Origin: Metabacillus sp. B2-18
Lineage (GTDB): Bacteria > Bacillota > Bacilli > Bacillales > Bacillaceae
DNA length: 64,000 nt
NCBI RefSeq assembly: GCF_021117275.1
Contig: NZ_CP088245.1
Coordinates: 1,649,501 to 1,713,500, forward strand
Direction of reading: 5' to 3'
The notes under the pieces are model-generated. The model did no database searches. It saw nothing but the letters and a program-made list of their open reading frames with translations, and was not told the DNA's origin. Shown here piece by piece: positions 1 to 9,124 of this stretch. Position 1 is the stretch's first letter; each line of letters opens with the position of its first letter. The position numbers and the translations under genes were made by a program.

Positions 1-640
1 CGACAAAGGCATCTCTATCATCAATTAATAAAATATTTTTGCTTAATAGGTTGGCTACTTCTTTTATTAACAAGTCACCTTTTTTAAATCCATATGTGTC
101 GTTGTATTCCTTGAAATGATCAAGATCAACATAAAGAAATGAAAATTCTTTTTGTTTATTAGTAAGAAATTCATTCATCTTTTCTTCAATAAGAACATTT
201 CCAGGTAATCCTGATAAGGGGTTAGTATACATTGCTAGATTCACTTGTACTTCAGCTAGCTTAATCAGCAGATTTTTTATACTGACTATTCCCTTTAGCA
301 TTTGATCTTTAGTAACAACTACATAATCATACAGGTTTTTTTGGCTACGTCCCATTGCTTTTGAACTAACGACAGTAATTGCTTCAGTATGTTCGACAAT
401 AAGTGGAGCTGTATCCATGACTAGATCAATTGGTCTTCCCATAAAAAGATCAAAACCATATTTGGTAGAAATTTTTTGGTAAAATTGTGCTTTCATGACA
501 AGTCCAACGGGTTGATTTTCACTAGTAACGACGATTCCTTCAAGATCAGGTAAATCTTCAAAAATCTGATTTACCTCCGAACTTTTTGTTTTTATTGAAA
601 CAACTGGTACTTTTTCGATAATATCTCCAATGGTTACCAT
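1..640 (-). CDS. CBS-GGDEF protein, C-terminus cut by window edge
   Basis: Putative cyclic-di-GMP signalling protein. I translated 213 codons on the minus strand from an ATG preceded by AGGAG. Residues 1-130 resemble a CBS pair (a VVTSEN..VGLVMK segment, then YDYVVVTKDQMLKGIVS). A GGDEF domain begins near residue 138 with NPLSGLPGN and continues with the substrate-pocket segment DLDHFKEYND. The GG(D/E)EF signature itself should lie just beyond the edge, after RDAFV, so catalytic competence cannot be judged. No membrane segment is visible, so it is probably cytosolic, with the CBS pair as a nucleotide sensor. That last point is inference. Confidence 0.85.
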   Translation of the reverse strand, partial: MVTIGDIIEKVPVVSIKTKSSEVNQIFEDLPDLEGIVVTSENQPVGLVMKAQFYQKISTKYGFDLFMGRPIDLVMDTAPLIVEHTEAITVVSSKAMGRSQKNLYDYVVVTKDQMLKGIVSIKNLLIKLAEVQVNLAMYTNPLSGLPGNVLIEEKMNEFLTNKQKEFSFLYVDLDHFKEYNDTYGFKKGDLLIKEVANLLSKNILLIDDRDAFV

Positions 641-869
641 GTACTCACGACTCCTATTTTAATGAACAGGCTGATATATTACCTACTATTGTACTATAAA
701 AACAGAAGATTTTTGTTAAATAAATGTAAATTTTTCAGGATTGAGAAATAATATGAATGTTTTCCCTCGTTAGATTAAAGTAAATAGGTATAAATATCTA
801 TATTGCTTTTTTGCCTAAAACATTGATATCCTATACTTATTATTGAATCATCATCATTGGAGGATCATT

Positions 870-2117
870 TTGTTATCACTTATAAAACCACTTATTGTGA
901 ATATTACCATTTTATTTTCATTAACATTTAATGCTAATTTGTTCTTACCATTTCAAAAAAACGTTAAACTAACATTAAAATATAAATCAATATATGGTTT
1001 TTTAGGTGCATTTGGTGCATTGTTATGTATGGCATATCCTATTGAGACGTTAGGAGAAACAAATTTTGATTTGCGTATGATTGCGATTATGGTTGTAACC
1101 TTGTATGCTGGGTGGATTCCTGGAAGTATCATTGTTACGATTGTATCAATTGCACGATTTATTATCGGAGGATCTTTTTTACATATTGGAATTATTGTTT
1201 CTATAGGTGCTTTTGTTATTGCTCTATTGTTTAGAAAACAGTATTTAAATGCAGCAAATCGATTTGTAAGTGCTTCATTTATCTCAATCATTTATTTTTT
1301 ATTATATATAATCGTGATTTATATTAATATCGATTTCTTAGATGCAAAGTTTTACTGTATCTATTTTTTAGCCTTTTTTGGAACATATATGGCTACGATC
1401 TTTATTATTGAAACCTTAATGAAGTCTAATAAACAATTTGATGAAATGGTATACATGGATAAGCTGACAACAACAGGTCAAATGGCAGCATCAATTGCTC
1501 ATGAAATACGAAATCCTATTACAACTGTAAGAGGTTTTATCCAGTTAATTCAACAAGATACGGTTGATCAAAAATTAAAAAAGTTTGCTCCTCTTATACT
1601 GGAGGAATTGGACCGCACAAATAATATCATTACTAATTATTTGAAGTTAGCGAAACCAGAGTCTTTTGAATTAACGAAGGTGGAGCTAAATACAATTCTA
1701 AGTGACTCTATAGAATTATTACGTCCTTTAGGGACTTTCTCAAATGTATCCATTGAATTTACTCCTTTTAGAGAAAGTTGTTTTGTAAAGGGGGATATAC
1801 AGCATATAAAACAATCTTTACTAAATATTATAAAAAATGCGATCGAGTCCATTGAAGAATGTGGAGTAATCGTTATTCGAACTGATATAGATCGAAATGA
1901 GGGAAGGGCTATTATTAGCATTGAAGATAATGGAAAAGGAATGACAAAAGAAGAATTAAAACATATTGGTTTACCTTTTTACACAACGAAAACAAAAGGT
2001 ACAGGTTTAGGAAGTATGATCACAAATCGACTAATTCGACAAATTGGGGGAACGATAGAATATAGCAGTGAGTTGGGTAAAGGAACTGCTGTTACGGTTA
2101 CTTTTCAGTTAGTCTAA
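870..2117 (+). CDS. membrane sensor histidine kinase, sporulation-kinase (KinB-like) type
   Basis: Sensor kinase of 415 aa. The start is taken as TTG because GGAGG lies six bases before it; an upstream in-frame TTG has no ribosome site. About five to six hydrophobic segments fill residues 1-185, resembling the 5TM-LYT/KinB membrane domain. Then come HisKA (AHEIRNP, phospho-His near 211), an N-box (LLNIIKNAIESI), G1 (EDNGKGM) and a GTGLG G2 loop. Such kinases feed the Spo0F/Spo0A phosphorelay in bacilli. No response regulator is adjacent, as is usual for phosphorelay kinases. B. subtilis carries kinA near cheV, so this gene may occupy an equivalent place, but its membrane architecture is KinB-like. 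The phosphorelay role is inferred. Confidence 0.85.
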   Translation: MLSLIKPLIVNITILFSLTFNANLFLPFQKNVKLTLKYKSIYGFLGAFGALLCMAYPIETLGETNFDLRMIAIMVVTLYAGWIPGSIIVTIVSIARFIIGGSFLHIGIIVSIGAFVIALLFRKQYLNAANRFVSASFISIIYFLLYIIVIYINIDFLDAKFYCIYFLAFFGTYMATIFIIETLMKSNKQFDEMVYMDKLTTTGQMAASIAHEIRNPITTVRGFIQLIQQDTVDQKLKKFAPLILEELDRTNNIITNYLKLAKPESFELTKVELNTILSDSIELLRPLGTFSNVSIEFTPFRESCFVKGDIQHIKQSLLNIIKNAIESIEECGVIVIRTDIDRNEGRAIISIEDNGKGMTKEELKHIGLPFYTTKTKGTGLGSMITNRLIRQIGGTIEYSSELGKGTAVTVTFQLV

Positions 2118-2131
2118 TGGTTTCTCTATAT

Positions 2132-2172
2132 AAAATGGAAAGCTGACAATTCATAGTCAGCTTTCCATTTTT
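2132..2172. terminator. bidirectional intrinsic terminator
   Basis: A 15-bp stem (AAATGGAAAGCTGAC and its complement) with an 8-nt loop and T-runs on both sides separates the convergent kinase and lipoprotein genes. Confidence 0.85.
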
Positions 2173-2173
2173 A

Positions 2174-2572
2174 TTATCGTTGTAATTTTTCGACCTTTTG
2201 TGTTTTTAAGTCTACCATATACCATGCTTCACTGTTTTCTTTTTCTCCTTCAAGTGAATAGACATGGATTATATAATGACCATTTTCTAAGTGGTCATAT
2301 TGAACAATTGTATTTTCATTATGCTCTGAACCTATTTTCTTCTTAACTAATTTCTCAGCTTCAGTAGGATGTAACGGATCATCGTTATTATCCAGATTTA
2401 CTTCTTCTCTTGATTCAACTAGTAGGTCATCATTTCTTTTTATTTCATCATTGCCTGTTTGAAGTAAACCTTGTTCCTGCTCCACTTCTGCTCCATTCAT
2501 TGCTTCATCTTGGTTGTTCGTATTACAAGCTGTACAAATTAATACAGTCATAAATATTACAAAATATTTCAT
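2174..2572 (-). CDS. small lipoprotein of unknown function
   Basis: A 132-aa secreted lipoprotein. The start chosen is the ATG seven to eight bases after GAGGTGG, encoding MKYFVIFMTVLICTAC; this gives a short signal peptide with a lipobox ending at Cys (ICTAC). Upstream in-frame starts lack a ribosome site. After an acidic, Asn-rich linker, the last ~60 residues (from about LVKKKIG) form a small alternating-strand domain ending in WYMVDLKTQKVEKL, reminiscent of PepSY-like folds. I do not recognise a named family. Expected location is the outer face of the membrane. It stands alone, convergent with the kinase. Confidence 0.7.
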   Translation of the reverse strand: MKYFVIFMTVLICTACNTNNQDEAMNGAEVEQEQGLLQTGNDEIKRNDDLLVESREEVNLDNNDDPLHPTEAEKLVKKKIGSEHNENTIVQYDHLENGHYIIHVYSLEGEKENSEAWYMVDLKTQKVEKLQR

Positions 2573-2657
2573 AATCCACCTCGCGACTTTTATCATAACT
2601 CATGCTTATTTTGTTAAATCAGCGTGTTATTTATGCGAAATGAATGCTATCTGGACA

Positions 2658-2690
2658 ATAAAAAAGACAGATATAAGCTCTGTCTTTAAT
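2658..2690 (-). terminator. terminator of the NCS2 permease gene
   Basis: Read on the minus strand, an 8-bp stem (AAAGACAG/CTGTCTTT) is followed by six T; it overlaps the permease stop codon. Confidence 0.75.
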
Positions 2691-3972
2691 GTAATGAATG
2701 AAAGATAAAGTTTAACAAAAATAAAAATGCAATAATATAAAGAGGTGGTTTAACATCTGTTTGTCTTTTAAGTACAATCTTTAAGATCGGATACATAATA
2801 AATCCGAATGCCATACCATCTACAATACTATAGGTAAATGGAATTAAAGCAATAATTAGGAATGCTGGGAAGCTCTCACTAAAGTCGTTTAAATCAATAT
2901 GCTGGATATTTTGTATCATTAAACTTCCAATTAATATTAGTATAGGAGCTATTGCGCTATCGGGAATTATTCTTACAAATGGTAAGAATAAAAGTGAAGT
3001 TAAAAATAAAACTCCAGTTGTAAGTGATGTTAAACCAGTTCTTCCACCAGCAGTAATTCCAGCTGCTGTCTCAACAGTACTTACCGTAGGACTTGAGCCG
3101 AAAATACCAGAGGTAATTGTTGATAATGCGTTAGCTTGTAAAGATCGATTATATCGCTGTGGACGATTAATCATATGTACTTGACCAAATACTAAGCCAA
3201 TGTTCTCAAATACGATAACCATTGTTAAAGAAAACGTTGCTGTCCAGAAAGCAATATCAACCATATTTGCAAAAGACATAGCCAAAAAAACCTCTTTATA
3301 CATAACAAATGCATCAACTGATTTAAAAGTAAAATCATAGTTGAGCTGACCAAAGCATGCTGAAAGAATAGTCCCAAATAATATACTAATTAGAAAGTTA
3401 CCAGGTATTTGTTTGGAAAATAATATAACAGTTGTAATTAAAGTGATAAGAGTCAAAAACACAGTTGGTTCACTAAAATTACCTAAGGCTACGAATGTTT
3501 CTTTACTTAAAACAACAATGCCGCCTTTTTGTAGACCTATAAATGTTAAGAAAAAACCAATTCCAACTGTTATGGCTTCTTTTAAAGACAGTGGGATTGA
3601 CTCCGAGATTATAGTTGAAAGCTTTGTAAAGGCAATAATAGTAAACAGAATACCGGAAACAAAGACAACTGCCAGACCTTCTTGCCAAGTTAGCCCCATC
3701 CCCAACACAATAGTGTAAGTGAAAAGTGCGTTAACTCCCATGCCAGGAACAAGGATTATAGGCGTATTTCCGAATAACCCCATAATTAAACAACCCGCGA
3801 CAGATGTCAGAACTGTTGCTATTATCCCTGCTTCTAAAGGTATCCCCGCGTCGGCTAAGATAGAAGCATTAACAACGACAATATAGACAATAGTGAAAAA
3901 AGAAACGGATCCAGCAAGTATTTCCTGTTTTATTGACGTTTTATTTTTAGTTAATTGAAAAAACTTATCCAA
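2686..3972 (-). CDS. NCS2-family nucleobase (purine) permease
   Basis: A 428-aa polytopic membrane protein of the AzgA-like branch of the NCS2/xanthine-uracil family, which imports adenine, guanine or hypoxanthine with protons. Visible family marks are the N-terminal TSIKQEILAG, the VPGMGVNALFTYT loop and the GSSPTVSTVETAAGI segment that carries substrate-binding residues. About 12 hydrophobic segments are present. TTG is the start; AAGGAAGG lies six bases upstream. I looked for a purine riboswitch in the leader and did not see one. Substrate among the purines cannot be assigned, so pbuG or pbuO is not claimed. Confidence 0.88.
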   Translation of the reverse strand: MDKFFQLTKNKTSIKQEILAGSVSFFTIVYIVVVNASILADAGIPLEAGIIATVLTSVAGCLIMGLFGNTPIILVPGMGVNALFTYTIVLGMGLTWQEGLAVVFVSGILFTIIAFTKLSTIISESIPLSLKEAITVGIGFFLTFIGLQKGGIVVLSKETFVALGNFSEPTVFLTLITLITTVILFSKQIPGNFLISILFGTILSACFGQLNYDFTFKSVDAFVMYKEVFLAMSFANMVDIAFWTATFSLTMVIVFENIGLVFGQVHMINRPQRYNRSLQANALSTITSGIFGSSPTVSTVETAAGITAGGRTGLTSLTTGVLFLTSLLFLPFVRIIPDSAIAPILILIGSLMIQNIQHIDLNDFSESFPAFLIIALIPFTYSIVDGMAFGFIMYPILKIVLKRQTDVKPPLYIIAFLFLLNFIFHSLH

Positions 3973-4320
3973 TGTAGACCTTCCTTAATTGTGCCCCTCA
4001 ACCCAACCCATTGAATACGAAAAAACGATCCACTACAGGATTATAACAAGAGTGTCACAAAAATGCATTTAATTTTTGTTTCTTTATATTTACAAAGTAC
4101 ATTACTATCATGTCATAGAACTGATATAAAAATGTAAACAACATAGAAAATAAGACCAATTATGAAGTTAATAATGCAATCTCAACTAAAATTGAAATGA
4201 GTCAAGCTTAGAAGGGAAAATGAGTTAATGGAAATGGATTGAAAAGTGGGGGATTTATTAATTATATGTTTGAGACAACCCTGAACTTTCATATACATGT
4301 GTAGAGCGTAGAGAAAGGGT
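3973..4320. other. 348-bp divergent intergenic region
   Basis: It holds the leaders of two divergent genes. A TATAAT-like box on the minus strand (4040-4045) could serve the permease. I see no riboswitch fold, terminator or ORF here. Confidence 0.5.
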
Positions 4321-4980
4321 GTGGTGTCTCTGGCACGAAAAGTTTGGGGCGTTGATTCAGCATATACAGTTAATCAAGAGTTATATGATTGTGTAAGAAA
4401 GCGATTTGGTTTACCTAAGTTTTGGGGGAGATACTTAACAGATATTCCTAAGGTTTCAAACGGTTTAACTAAACAAGAAATCACTTTTATCAGAAGTAAG
4501 GGGATAAAAGTATTACCTATTTATAATGTTATTAGAGAAGCCGTTGGCTATGATGAAGCGCAAATTGCCGTAAGAAATGCTGTTTATCATGCCAGAAGAC
4601 TTGATTTACCTCAAGGTACGGTTCTGTTCGCAAATGTTGAAAATTTCTTTAATGTTGATTCAGCTTGGATAAGAGGATGGGTCGAAACACTCTTACCGAC
4701 CGGGTATCAATCGGGATTTTATCATGATCCGGTTGAAGGGGATTTTACTCAAGCTTATTGTCAGGCTGTTCAGGAGAATAATGAAATTGCCCTACAAACC
4801 ATTTTATGGAGTGCAGAACCTGAACCAGGAGTAACTTCTGAAAGAAAAGCCCCTAAGTATAATCCGGCAACTCCAAACTGTAAGGCAAATGTTTGGGTAT
4901 GGCAATATGGCAGGGATGCAATGAAATGCCAGATAGACACTAATCTGGCAGATGAAAGAGTATTAAATTATTTATATTAG
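4321..4980 (+). CDS. DUF1906 (Rv2525c-like, glycoside-hydrolase-like) protein
   Basis: A 219-aa protein matching the DUF1906 family, which adopts a glycosidase-like TIM barrel and is thought to act on peptidoglycan or polysaccharide. Family-like features are the N-terminal WGVDSAY, the strand KVLPIYNV, VLFANVENFFNVD where GH25-like enzymes carry acidic residues, a GFYHD strand and a C-terminal VWVWQYG strand. No signal peptide is visible, so either it stays in the cell or the start is wrong. Two adjacent GTG codons follow GAGAAAGGG; the second has better spacing. A terminator follows, so it is monocistronic. Activity is unproven. Confidence 0.75.
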   Translation: MVSLARKVWGVDSAYTVNQELYDCVRKRFGLPKFWGRYLTDIPKVSNGLTKQEITFIRSKGIKVLPIYNVIREAVGYDEAQIAVRNAVYHARRLDLPQGTVLFANVENFFNVDSAWIRGWVETLLPTGYQSGFYHDPVEGDFTQAYCQAVQENNEIALQTILWSAEPEPGVTSERKAPKYNPATPNCKANVWVWQYGRDAMKCQIDTNLADERVLNYLY

Positions 4981-4983
4981 TAT

Positions 4984-5012
4984 AAAAGCTTGGAATGAAC
5001 TCCAAGCTTTTG
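4984..5012 (+). terminator. intrinsic terminator
   Basis: An 11-bp perfect stem AAAAGCTTGGA, loop of six, then TTTTGCTT. Confidence 0.8.
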
Positions 5013-5165
5013 CTTATAGACTGAATCAAGATAATCGTATTAAAATACTAAAACAATTGCTGCTAGGACATGGTATTTCTATAAACTCAAATAAAATCCT
5101 TTAAGTTTTTAAAATATTTGCCGATATAATAAGTACAAATGTATTCAGATGGAAGGAAGAAGAAA

Positions 5166-6071
5166 ATGGATCAACAAAAAGGGATTTTACTTGAGAGTGG
5201 AACAAATGAACTTGAAATTGTAGAGTTTAGCGTAGGTAAAAATAAATTTGGTATTAACGTAATCAAAGTAAAAGAAATTATCCAGCCAGTACAAGTAACG
5301 CAAATACCACATTCACATCCAAATGTGGAAGGAATCATAGATATCAGAGGGGAAATTTTGCCTGTCGTAAGTGTTTCTAGAGCGCTAGGTTTTGGACAAG
5401 ATGAGGCAGTAAAAGATGAAAAATTTATTGTTACAGAATTTAATCAAACAAAAGTTGTTTTTCATGTACATGCAGTTACACAAATTCACCGAATTTCCTG
5501 GGATAAAATAGAAAAGCCATCTGGAATGTATCAAGGCTTGGAAAGTCAAATTACAGGAGTAGTAAAAATTAACGGAGAGATGATTCTTCTGTTAGACTTT
5601 GAGAAAATTGTTGTTGATATCAATCCAGAGTCAGGGATTAATGTTGAAAGTGTAAAAAAGCTCGGGTCAAGAGAAAGATCGGAAAAAAAATTAGTTATTG
5701 CAGAAGATTCACCGTTATTACGTAAATTATTGCAGGAAACGCTTAATGAAGCTGGATTTCAATATATTGAATTCTTTGAAAATGGTAAAGATGCACTATC
5801 CTATTTAAAGTCGATTGTAGAGGCAGGCAAAGCAATCGAAGACGAGGTGCAATTAATTATTACTGATATTGAAATGCCACAAATGGATGGACACCATTTA
5901 ACAAGAAGGATAAAGGATGATCCATTATTAAGTATTTTACCAGTTATTATCTTTTCTTCCTTAATTACGAGTGACCTTCGACATAAGGGCCAGATGGTAG
6001 GGGCAAGTGAACAAATAAGTAAACCTGAAATAAGCACCCTTGTACAAAATATCGATCAGTATGTACTTTAA
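5166..6071 (+). CDS. cheV: chemotaxis coupling protein CheV
   Basis: A 301-aa CheW-receiver fusion that couples chemoreceptors to CheA and takes part in adaptation. Residues ~12-155 are CheW-like (EFSVGKNKFGINV, IRGEILPVVSV). Residues ~176-300 are a receiver with acidic pocket E180/D181, phospho-acceptor D234 in LIITDIEMPQMDG, and the conserved Lys in ISKPE. ATG is chosen because GGAAGGAAGAAG sits just upstream; an earlier in-frame ATG has no site. Length matches B. subtilis CheV (303 aa). It precedes ykyB as in B. subtilis, with an HD protein inserted between. Likely cytosolic and at receptor arrays. Confidence 0.95.
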   Translation: MDQQKGILLESGTNELEIVEFSVGKNKFGINVIKVKEIIQPVQVTQIPHSHPNVEGIIDIRGEILPVVSVSRALGFGQDEAVKDEKFIVTEFNQTKVVFHVHAVTQIHRISWDKIEKPSGMYQGLESQITGVVKINGEMILLLDFEKIVVDINPESGINVESVKKLGSRERSEKKLVIAEDSPLLRKLLQETLNEAGFQYIEFFENGKDALSYLKSIVEAGKAIEDEVQLIITDIEMPQMDGHHLTRRIKDDPLLSILPVIIFSSLITSDLRHKGQMVGASEQISKPEISTLVQNIDQYVL

Positions 6072-6079
6072 TATACAGA

Positions 6080-6104
6080 AGACTGCATAATATGCAGTCT
6101 TTTT
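6080..6104 (+). terminator. cheV terminator
   Basis: A 9-bp stem AGACTGCAT/ATGCAGTCT followed by TTTT. Confidence 0.8.
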
Positions 6105-6210
6105 GTAGTACAACTAAGAGGGAAAAATATGCATTGGGGACGGATTGATCGAGATCATTCTGGTTTATAATAAAGCAATCATTTAGTTATTAGTGGCTAG
6201 AGGTGAAGAT

Positions 6211-6768
6211 ATGGAGATTCTTCTAAAAGCAAGAGATTTTGCTAAGAACGCACATAATGGACAAAAAAGAAAAATAAGTGGAAAACCATATTTTACACAC
6301 GTAGAAAATGTGGCAGCTATACTTAAACAATCCGGTTTTCCTGATAGCGTCGTTGCAGCAGGATATCTGCATGATGTTATCGAGGATACCGACGTATCCC
6401 AAGAGGATATTAGAGAGATATTTGGCGAGGAGATCTTGCAGCTTGTTTTACATAATACAGAAAACAAAGAGTTGGAATGGGAGCAAAGAAAACAAGCTAC
6501 CATACTAAAAGCAAATGAATCATCGTTTGAAATTAGAGCATTAATAGCAGCGGACAAACTAGATAATAGTAAGGATTTACTGAACTTTTACCAACAATAT
6601 GGAGACAAAGTGTGGGAGTTTTTTAATAGAGGGTATGAAAAACAAGCTTGGTATTATAAGGAATTAACAGAAGCTTTATTTAAAAATGTAAATGAAACCG
6701 AAGTTCCTGATTTTTTTCATATTCTTAGAAGTAATGTTGAACATCTATTTAGTCAGAAAGAAATGTAA
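6211..6768 (+). CDS. HD-domain phosphohydrolase, RelA/SpoT hydrolase-like
   Basis: A 185-aa protein resembling the HD_4 group related to the (p)ppGpp-hydrolase half of RelA/SpoT. It shows HNGQKR, YFTHVENVA, the metal-binding pair LHDVIED near residue 55 and AADKLDN further on, the usual H...HD...D set. No synthetase, TGS or ACT domain follows, so it could be a small alarmone hydrolase or another nucleotide phosphohydrolase. ATG is chosen for AGAGGTG five bases upstream; an in-frame GTG six codons earlier lacks a site. It sits between cheV and ykyB, where I recall no gene in B. subtilis. Confidence 0.8.
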   Translation: MEILLKARDFAKNAHNGQKRKISGKPYFTHVENVAAILKQSGFPDSVVAAGYLHDVIEDTDVSQEDIREIFGEEILQLVLHNTENKELEWEQRKQATILKANESSFEIRALIAADKLDNSKDLLNFYQQYGDKVWEFFNRGYEKQAWYYKELTEALFKNVNETEVPDFFHILRSNVEHLFSQKEM

Positions 6769-6786
6769 CTTCTAAAAAGGCAAAAG

Positions 6787-6817
6787 AAAAAGCCACTTAC
6801 GATAATGTGGCTTTTTT
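6787..6817. terminator. bidirectional terminator
   Basis: A 10-bp stem AAAAAGCCAC/GTGGCTTTTT with T- and A-runs on either side, between convergent genes. Confidence 0.8.
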
Positions 6818-6821
6818 GTAT

Positions 6822-7304
6822 TTATCTGTAGCTCTCACCTAATCTTTTAAAAACCGGCTTTTCATATGTACGTGCTTTGTTTGTACGATAATTGTGTGAT
6901 TTAGGTTTTTTCTCTTCCTTCATTCCAACGTAATTTTGTAAGAGAATCTTGGCCTTAGTTAAGGACATGTGTGTTTTTGGGTTACGATAAGTTGAATTTA
7001 ATGAACCTAAATGTGGAAGTTGATCGAAGTCATCTTTTGTAGGAGGCATATGAAAGTAATACTCCCCAGCTAAAACTAAAACATCAGATTGCTGTTGACT
7101 TAATTTTGGATTATTTGAAAAGTGAAGTCCTTTTTTAGTTGCTTTTCCTTCTTGGACAAGCTTAAGTAATGCTTTCTTTTTTAAAGCATAAAGATATTTT
7201 GGGTTTGGTGCAGTTTTTGCATGACGGTTAACCACGTAAATAGCACGTGCGAGGTTTTCAATTGTTGGGTTTAATCTTGGATCGAGCCGCTTATGATCGT
7301 CCAT
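6822..7304 (-). CDS. ykyB: YkyB family protein
   Basis: A 160-aa basic protein matching Bacillus YkyB over its length: VNRHAKTAPNPKYLY, KKGLHFSNNPKLSQQQSDVL, YYFHMPPTK and the C-terminal GESYR are family hallmarks. It has no signal peptide, membrane segment or catalytic motif that I recognise, and its function is unknown. The start follows AGGAGAG by six bases. In B. subtilis it lies between cheV and ykuC on the same relative strands; here an HD-GYP gene separates it from ykuC. Confidence 0.9.
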   Translation of the reverse strand: MDDHKRLDPRLNPTIENLARAIYVVNRHAKTAPNPKYLYALKKKALLKLVQEGKATKKGLHFSNNPKLSQQQSDVLVLAGEYYFHMPPTKDDFDQLPHLGSLNSTYRNPKTHMSLTKAKILLQNYVGMKEEKKPKSHNYRTNKARTYEKPVFKRLGESYR

Positions 7305-7477
7305 TGGTTCTCTCCTTTTCTTGTTACACTTTCAGTTTGTATCTATCTTATATAAATTATACTTGGTCAGTAGTAAAATGCAACTAGAAAAGGGTATTTA
7401 ATTGCAAAAATTCATTAAAGTCTGTAAATAGAAGCATACGTCAAAACGAATGCTTCTATGATAGATTTTCTCAAAAG

Positions 7478-9004
7478 TTATACGCTTTTCTTAAGTTGAT
7501 CGCTAGCCAACTGTTCATTTTGTCTCATATAGCTTATGAAAAGTTGAGCATATCTTGGATCCCACTGAGACCCTTTTCCTTCTTCTATAATTGCTAAAGC
7601 TTTTTGAATAGGCATACCTTTACGATATGGACGATCAGATGTCATAGCATCAAAAGCATCAGCAACAGCCATAATCCTACCGAAGAGAGGAATATCTTCC
7701 CCCAGAAGACCTTCCGGATAACCTAATCCGTCATATCGTTCATGGTGATATTTTACACCTGGAATAAGTGCATCCATCTCCACTTTAGGCTGAACTTGGG
7801 AGAGAATGGTTGCTCCGATAACAGGATGGGTTTTTATTTCATTAAATTCCTCATCCGTTAAGCGACCATCTTTCAATAAGATATCATCTCTAATGCCTAT
7901 TTTTCCAATATCATGTAATAAAGCTGATTTTCTTAATAAATCTAGTGTTTCCTTATCTAACTGAGCTTGTTCACCAATTAAAACTGAATACTTTGCAACC
8001 CTGACTGAATGACCAGCAGTATATGGATCACGTGCATCTAATGCTAGTGCTAGTGTTGTAAAAAGACTGTCTAATAGTTGTTTGTTTATTTGATCCCTTC
8101 GTTTAAGACCACTAACCATTTGATTATAGCCGGATATTAATTTGGAAAATTCATCAGAATACACATCTTTTTGATAAACAAGATTACCTTGCTGAATTTG
8201 TTGCATCGCATCTTCAAGTGTTTGGATAGGTTCTGCTATATTATGAAATAATAAATACGCACCATAAAAAGCAAATAATATCGAAACAACTAAAACGATA
8301 ACAGCCCAACTCCAGTATTCTGTTAATAATGGGATGGAGGCTTCGGTAAATCGAAAATGAGTGGCTAAACTAAATAATAACAAAGGAAAAATACCTATAA
8401 AAATTGCACTATACAATACTTTCTTTTGAATTGAAATGTATATATGCGATTGATGTGAAAAGTCCACGTCGTATAAATTCTGACTTTGATCTCTAATATA
8501 AACAAGTATCGGCTGTATAGCCTTGGTAGCTAAAAAGAATTCTATAATAGCATGCATTCCTGCTATAAGTACAGAAGCACCGAAAGCAATTCCAACATAA
8601 TACAAAGGAAAAGGAAGCATTTCATTGTTAATATAAATGTAGCTCATTGCCATGGCAGGTATAGAAAATCCAAATAAATGTGGACCGAAGATTCTATATA
8701 CACTAAGAATAGGTAATCGATGTGTTTGTTTAAAAGATAATCTTAAGTCATCAAGTGATGGTTGATCATTCAAGAATGTCCTTTTTATTGGTCTGATCAT
8801 AAGTGAAAATACAATACTTTCAAGTGAAAGCATACATAAAAGTGAAAGGCAGATTATTTTACCCAATATAATGGTTTCATTTAATTGAACATCTATTGTT
8901 GTAAACATGAAAAGTGCTCCAACTCCAAATACTGCAAGTAAGGAGCCAAATATATAGTTTCTAAGTAGAATCAATAAAAAATGTCTAAATATCGTATGTC
9001 GCAT
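7478..9004 (-). CDS. membrane HD-GYP cyclic-di-GMP phosphodiesterase
   Basis: A 508-aa protein with at least six hydrophobic segments in the first ~255 residues, a HAMP-like linker (IAEPIQTLEDAMQQI, residues ~258-310) and an HD-GYP domain (~325-500). Catalytic features are intact: GHSVRVAKYS, LLHDIGKIG (HD at 364-365), THPVIGA, and HHERYDGLGYP carrying the GYP signature. HD-GYP enzymes hydrolyse c-di-GMP to pGpG or GMP. The ATG chosen lies after a modest GGTTGTGAG site; a longer in-frame start has none. It is inserted between ykyB and ykuC. The membrane region probably senses a signal, which is unknown. Confidence 0.9.
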   Translation of the reverse strand: MRHTIFRHFLLILLRNYIFGSLLAVFGVGALFMFTTIDVQLNETIILGKIICLSLLCMLSLESIVFSLMIRPIKRTFLNDQPSLDDLRLSFKQTHRLPILSVYRIFGPHLFGFSIPAMAMSYIYINNEMLPFPLYYVGIAFGASVLIAGMHAIIEFFLATKAIQPILVYIRDQSQNLYDVDFSHQSHIYISIQKKVLYSAIFIGIFPLLLFSLATHFRFTEASIPLLTEYWSWAVIVLVVSILFAFYGAYLLFHNIAEPIQTLEDAMQQIQQGNLVYQKDVYSDEFSKLISGYNQMVSGLKRRDQINKQLLDSLFTTLALALDARDPYTAGHSVRVAKYSVLIGEQAQLDKETLDLLRKSALLHDIGKIGIRDDILLKDGRLTDEEFNEIKTHPVIGATILSQVQPKVEMDALIPGVKYHHERYDGLGYPEGLLGEDIPLFGRIMAVADAFDAMTSDRPYRKGMPIQKALAIIEEGKGSQWDPRYAQLFISYMRQNEQLASDQLKKSV

Positions 9005-9091
9005 TTGCTCACAACCTAACATAAGTGGTAAAGAATAAAGTGTCACCATATATATCGGCTAGAAATGATAAATATTAAGGGGATAAGAGAC

Positions 9092-9124
9092 AAGGATGAC
9101 TCTTTGGGAAAGTCATCCTTTTTA
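9092..9124. terminator. stem-loop after ykuC
   Basis: A 10-bp stem AAGGATGACT/AGTCATCCTT with five T on the plus side and a T-rich tail on the minus side, where it would end ykuC transcripts. Confidence 0.65.

Noticed and set aside
953..1291. Antisense reading frames over the kinase, moeA, malic enzyme and other real genes
   Set aside because: They are opposite-strand shadows of well-supported genes, without ribosome sites or family motifs.
3973..4250. Purine riboswitch before the nucleobase permease
   Set aside because: The aptamer core blocks could not be found on the minus strand.
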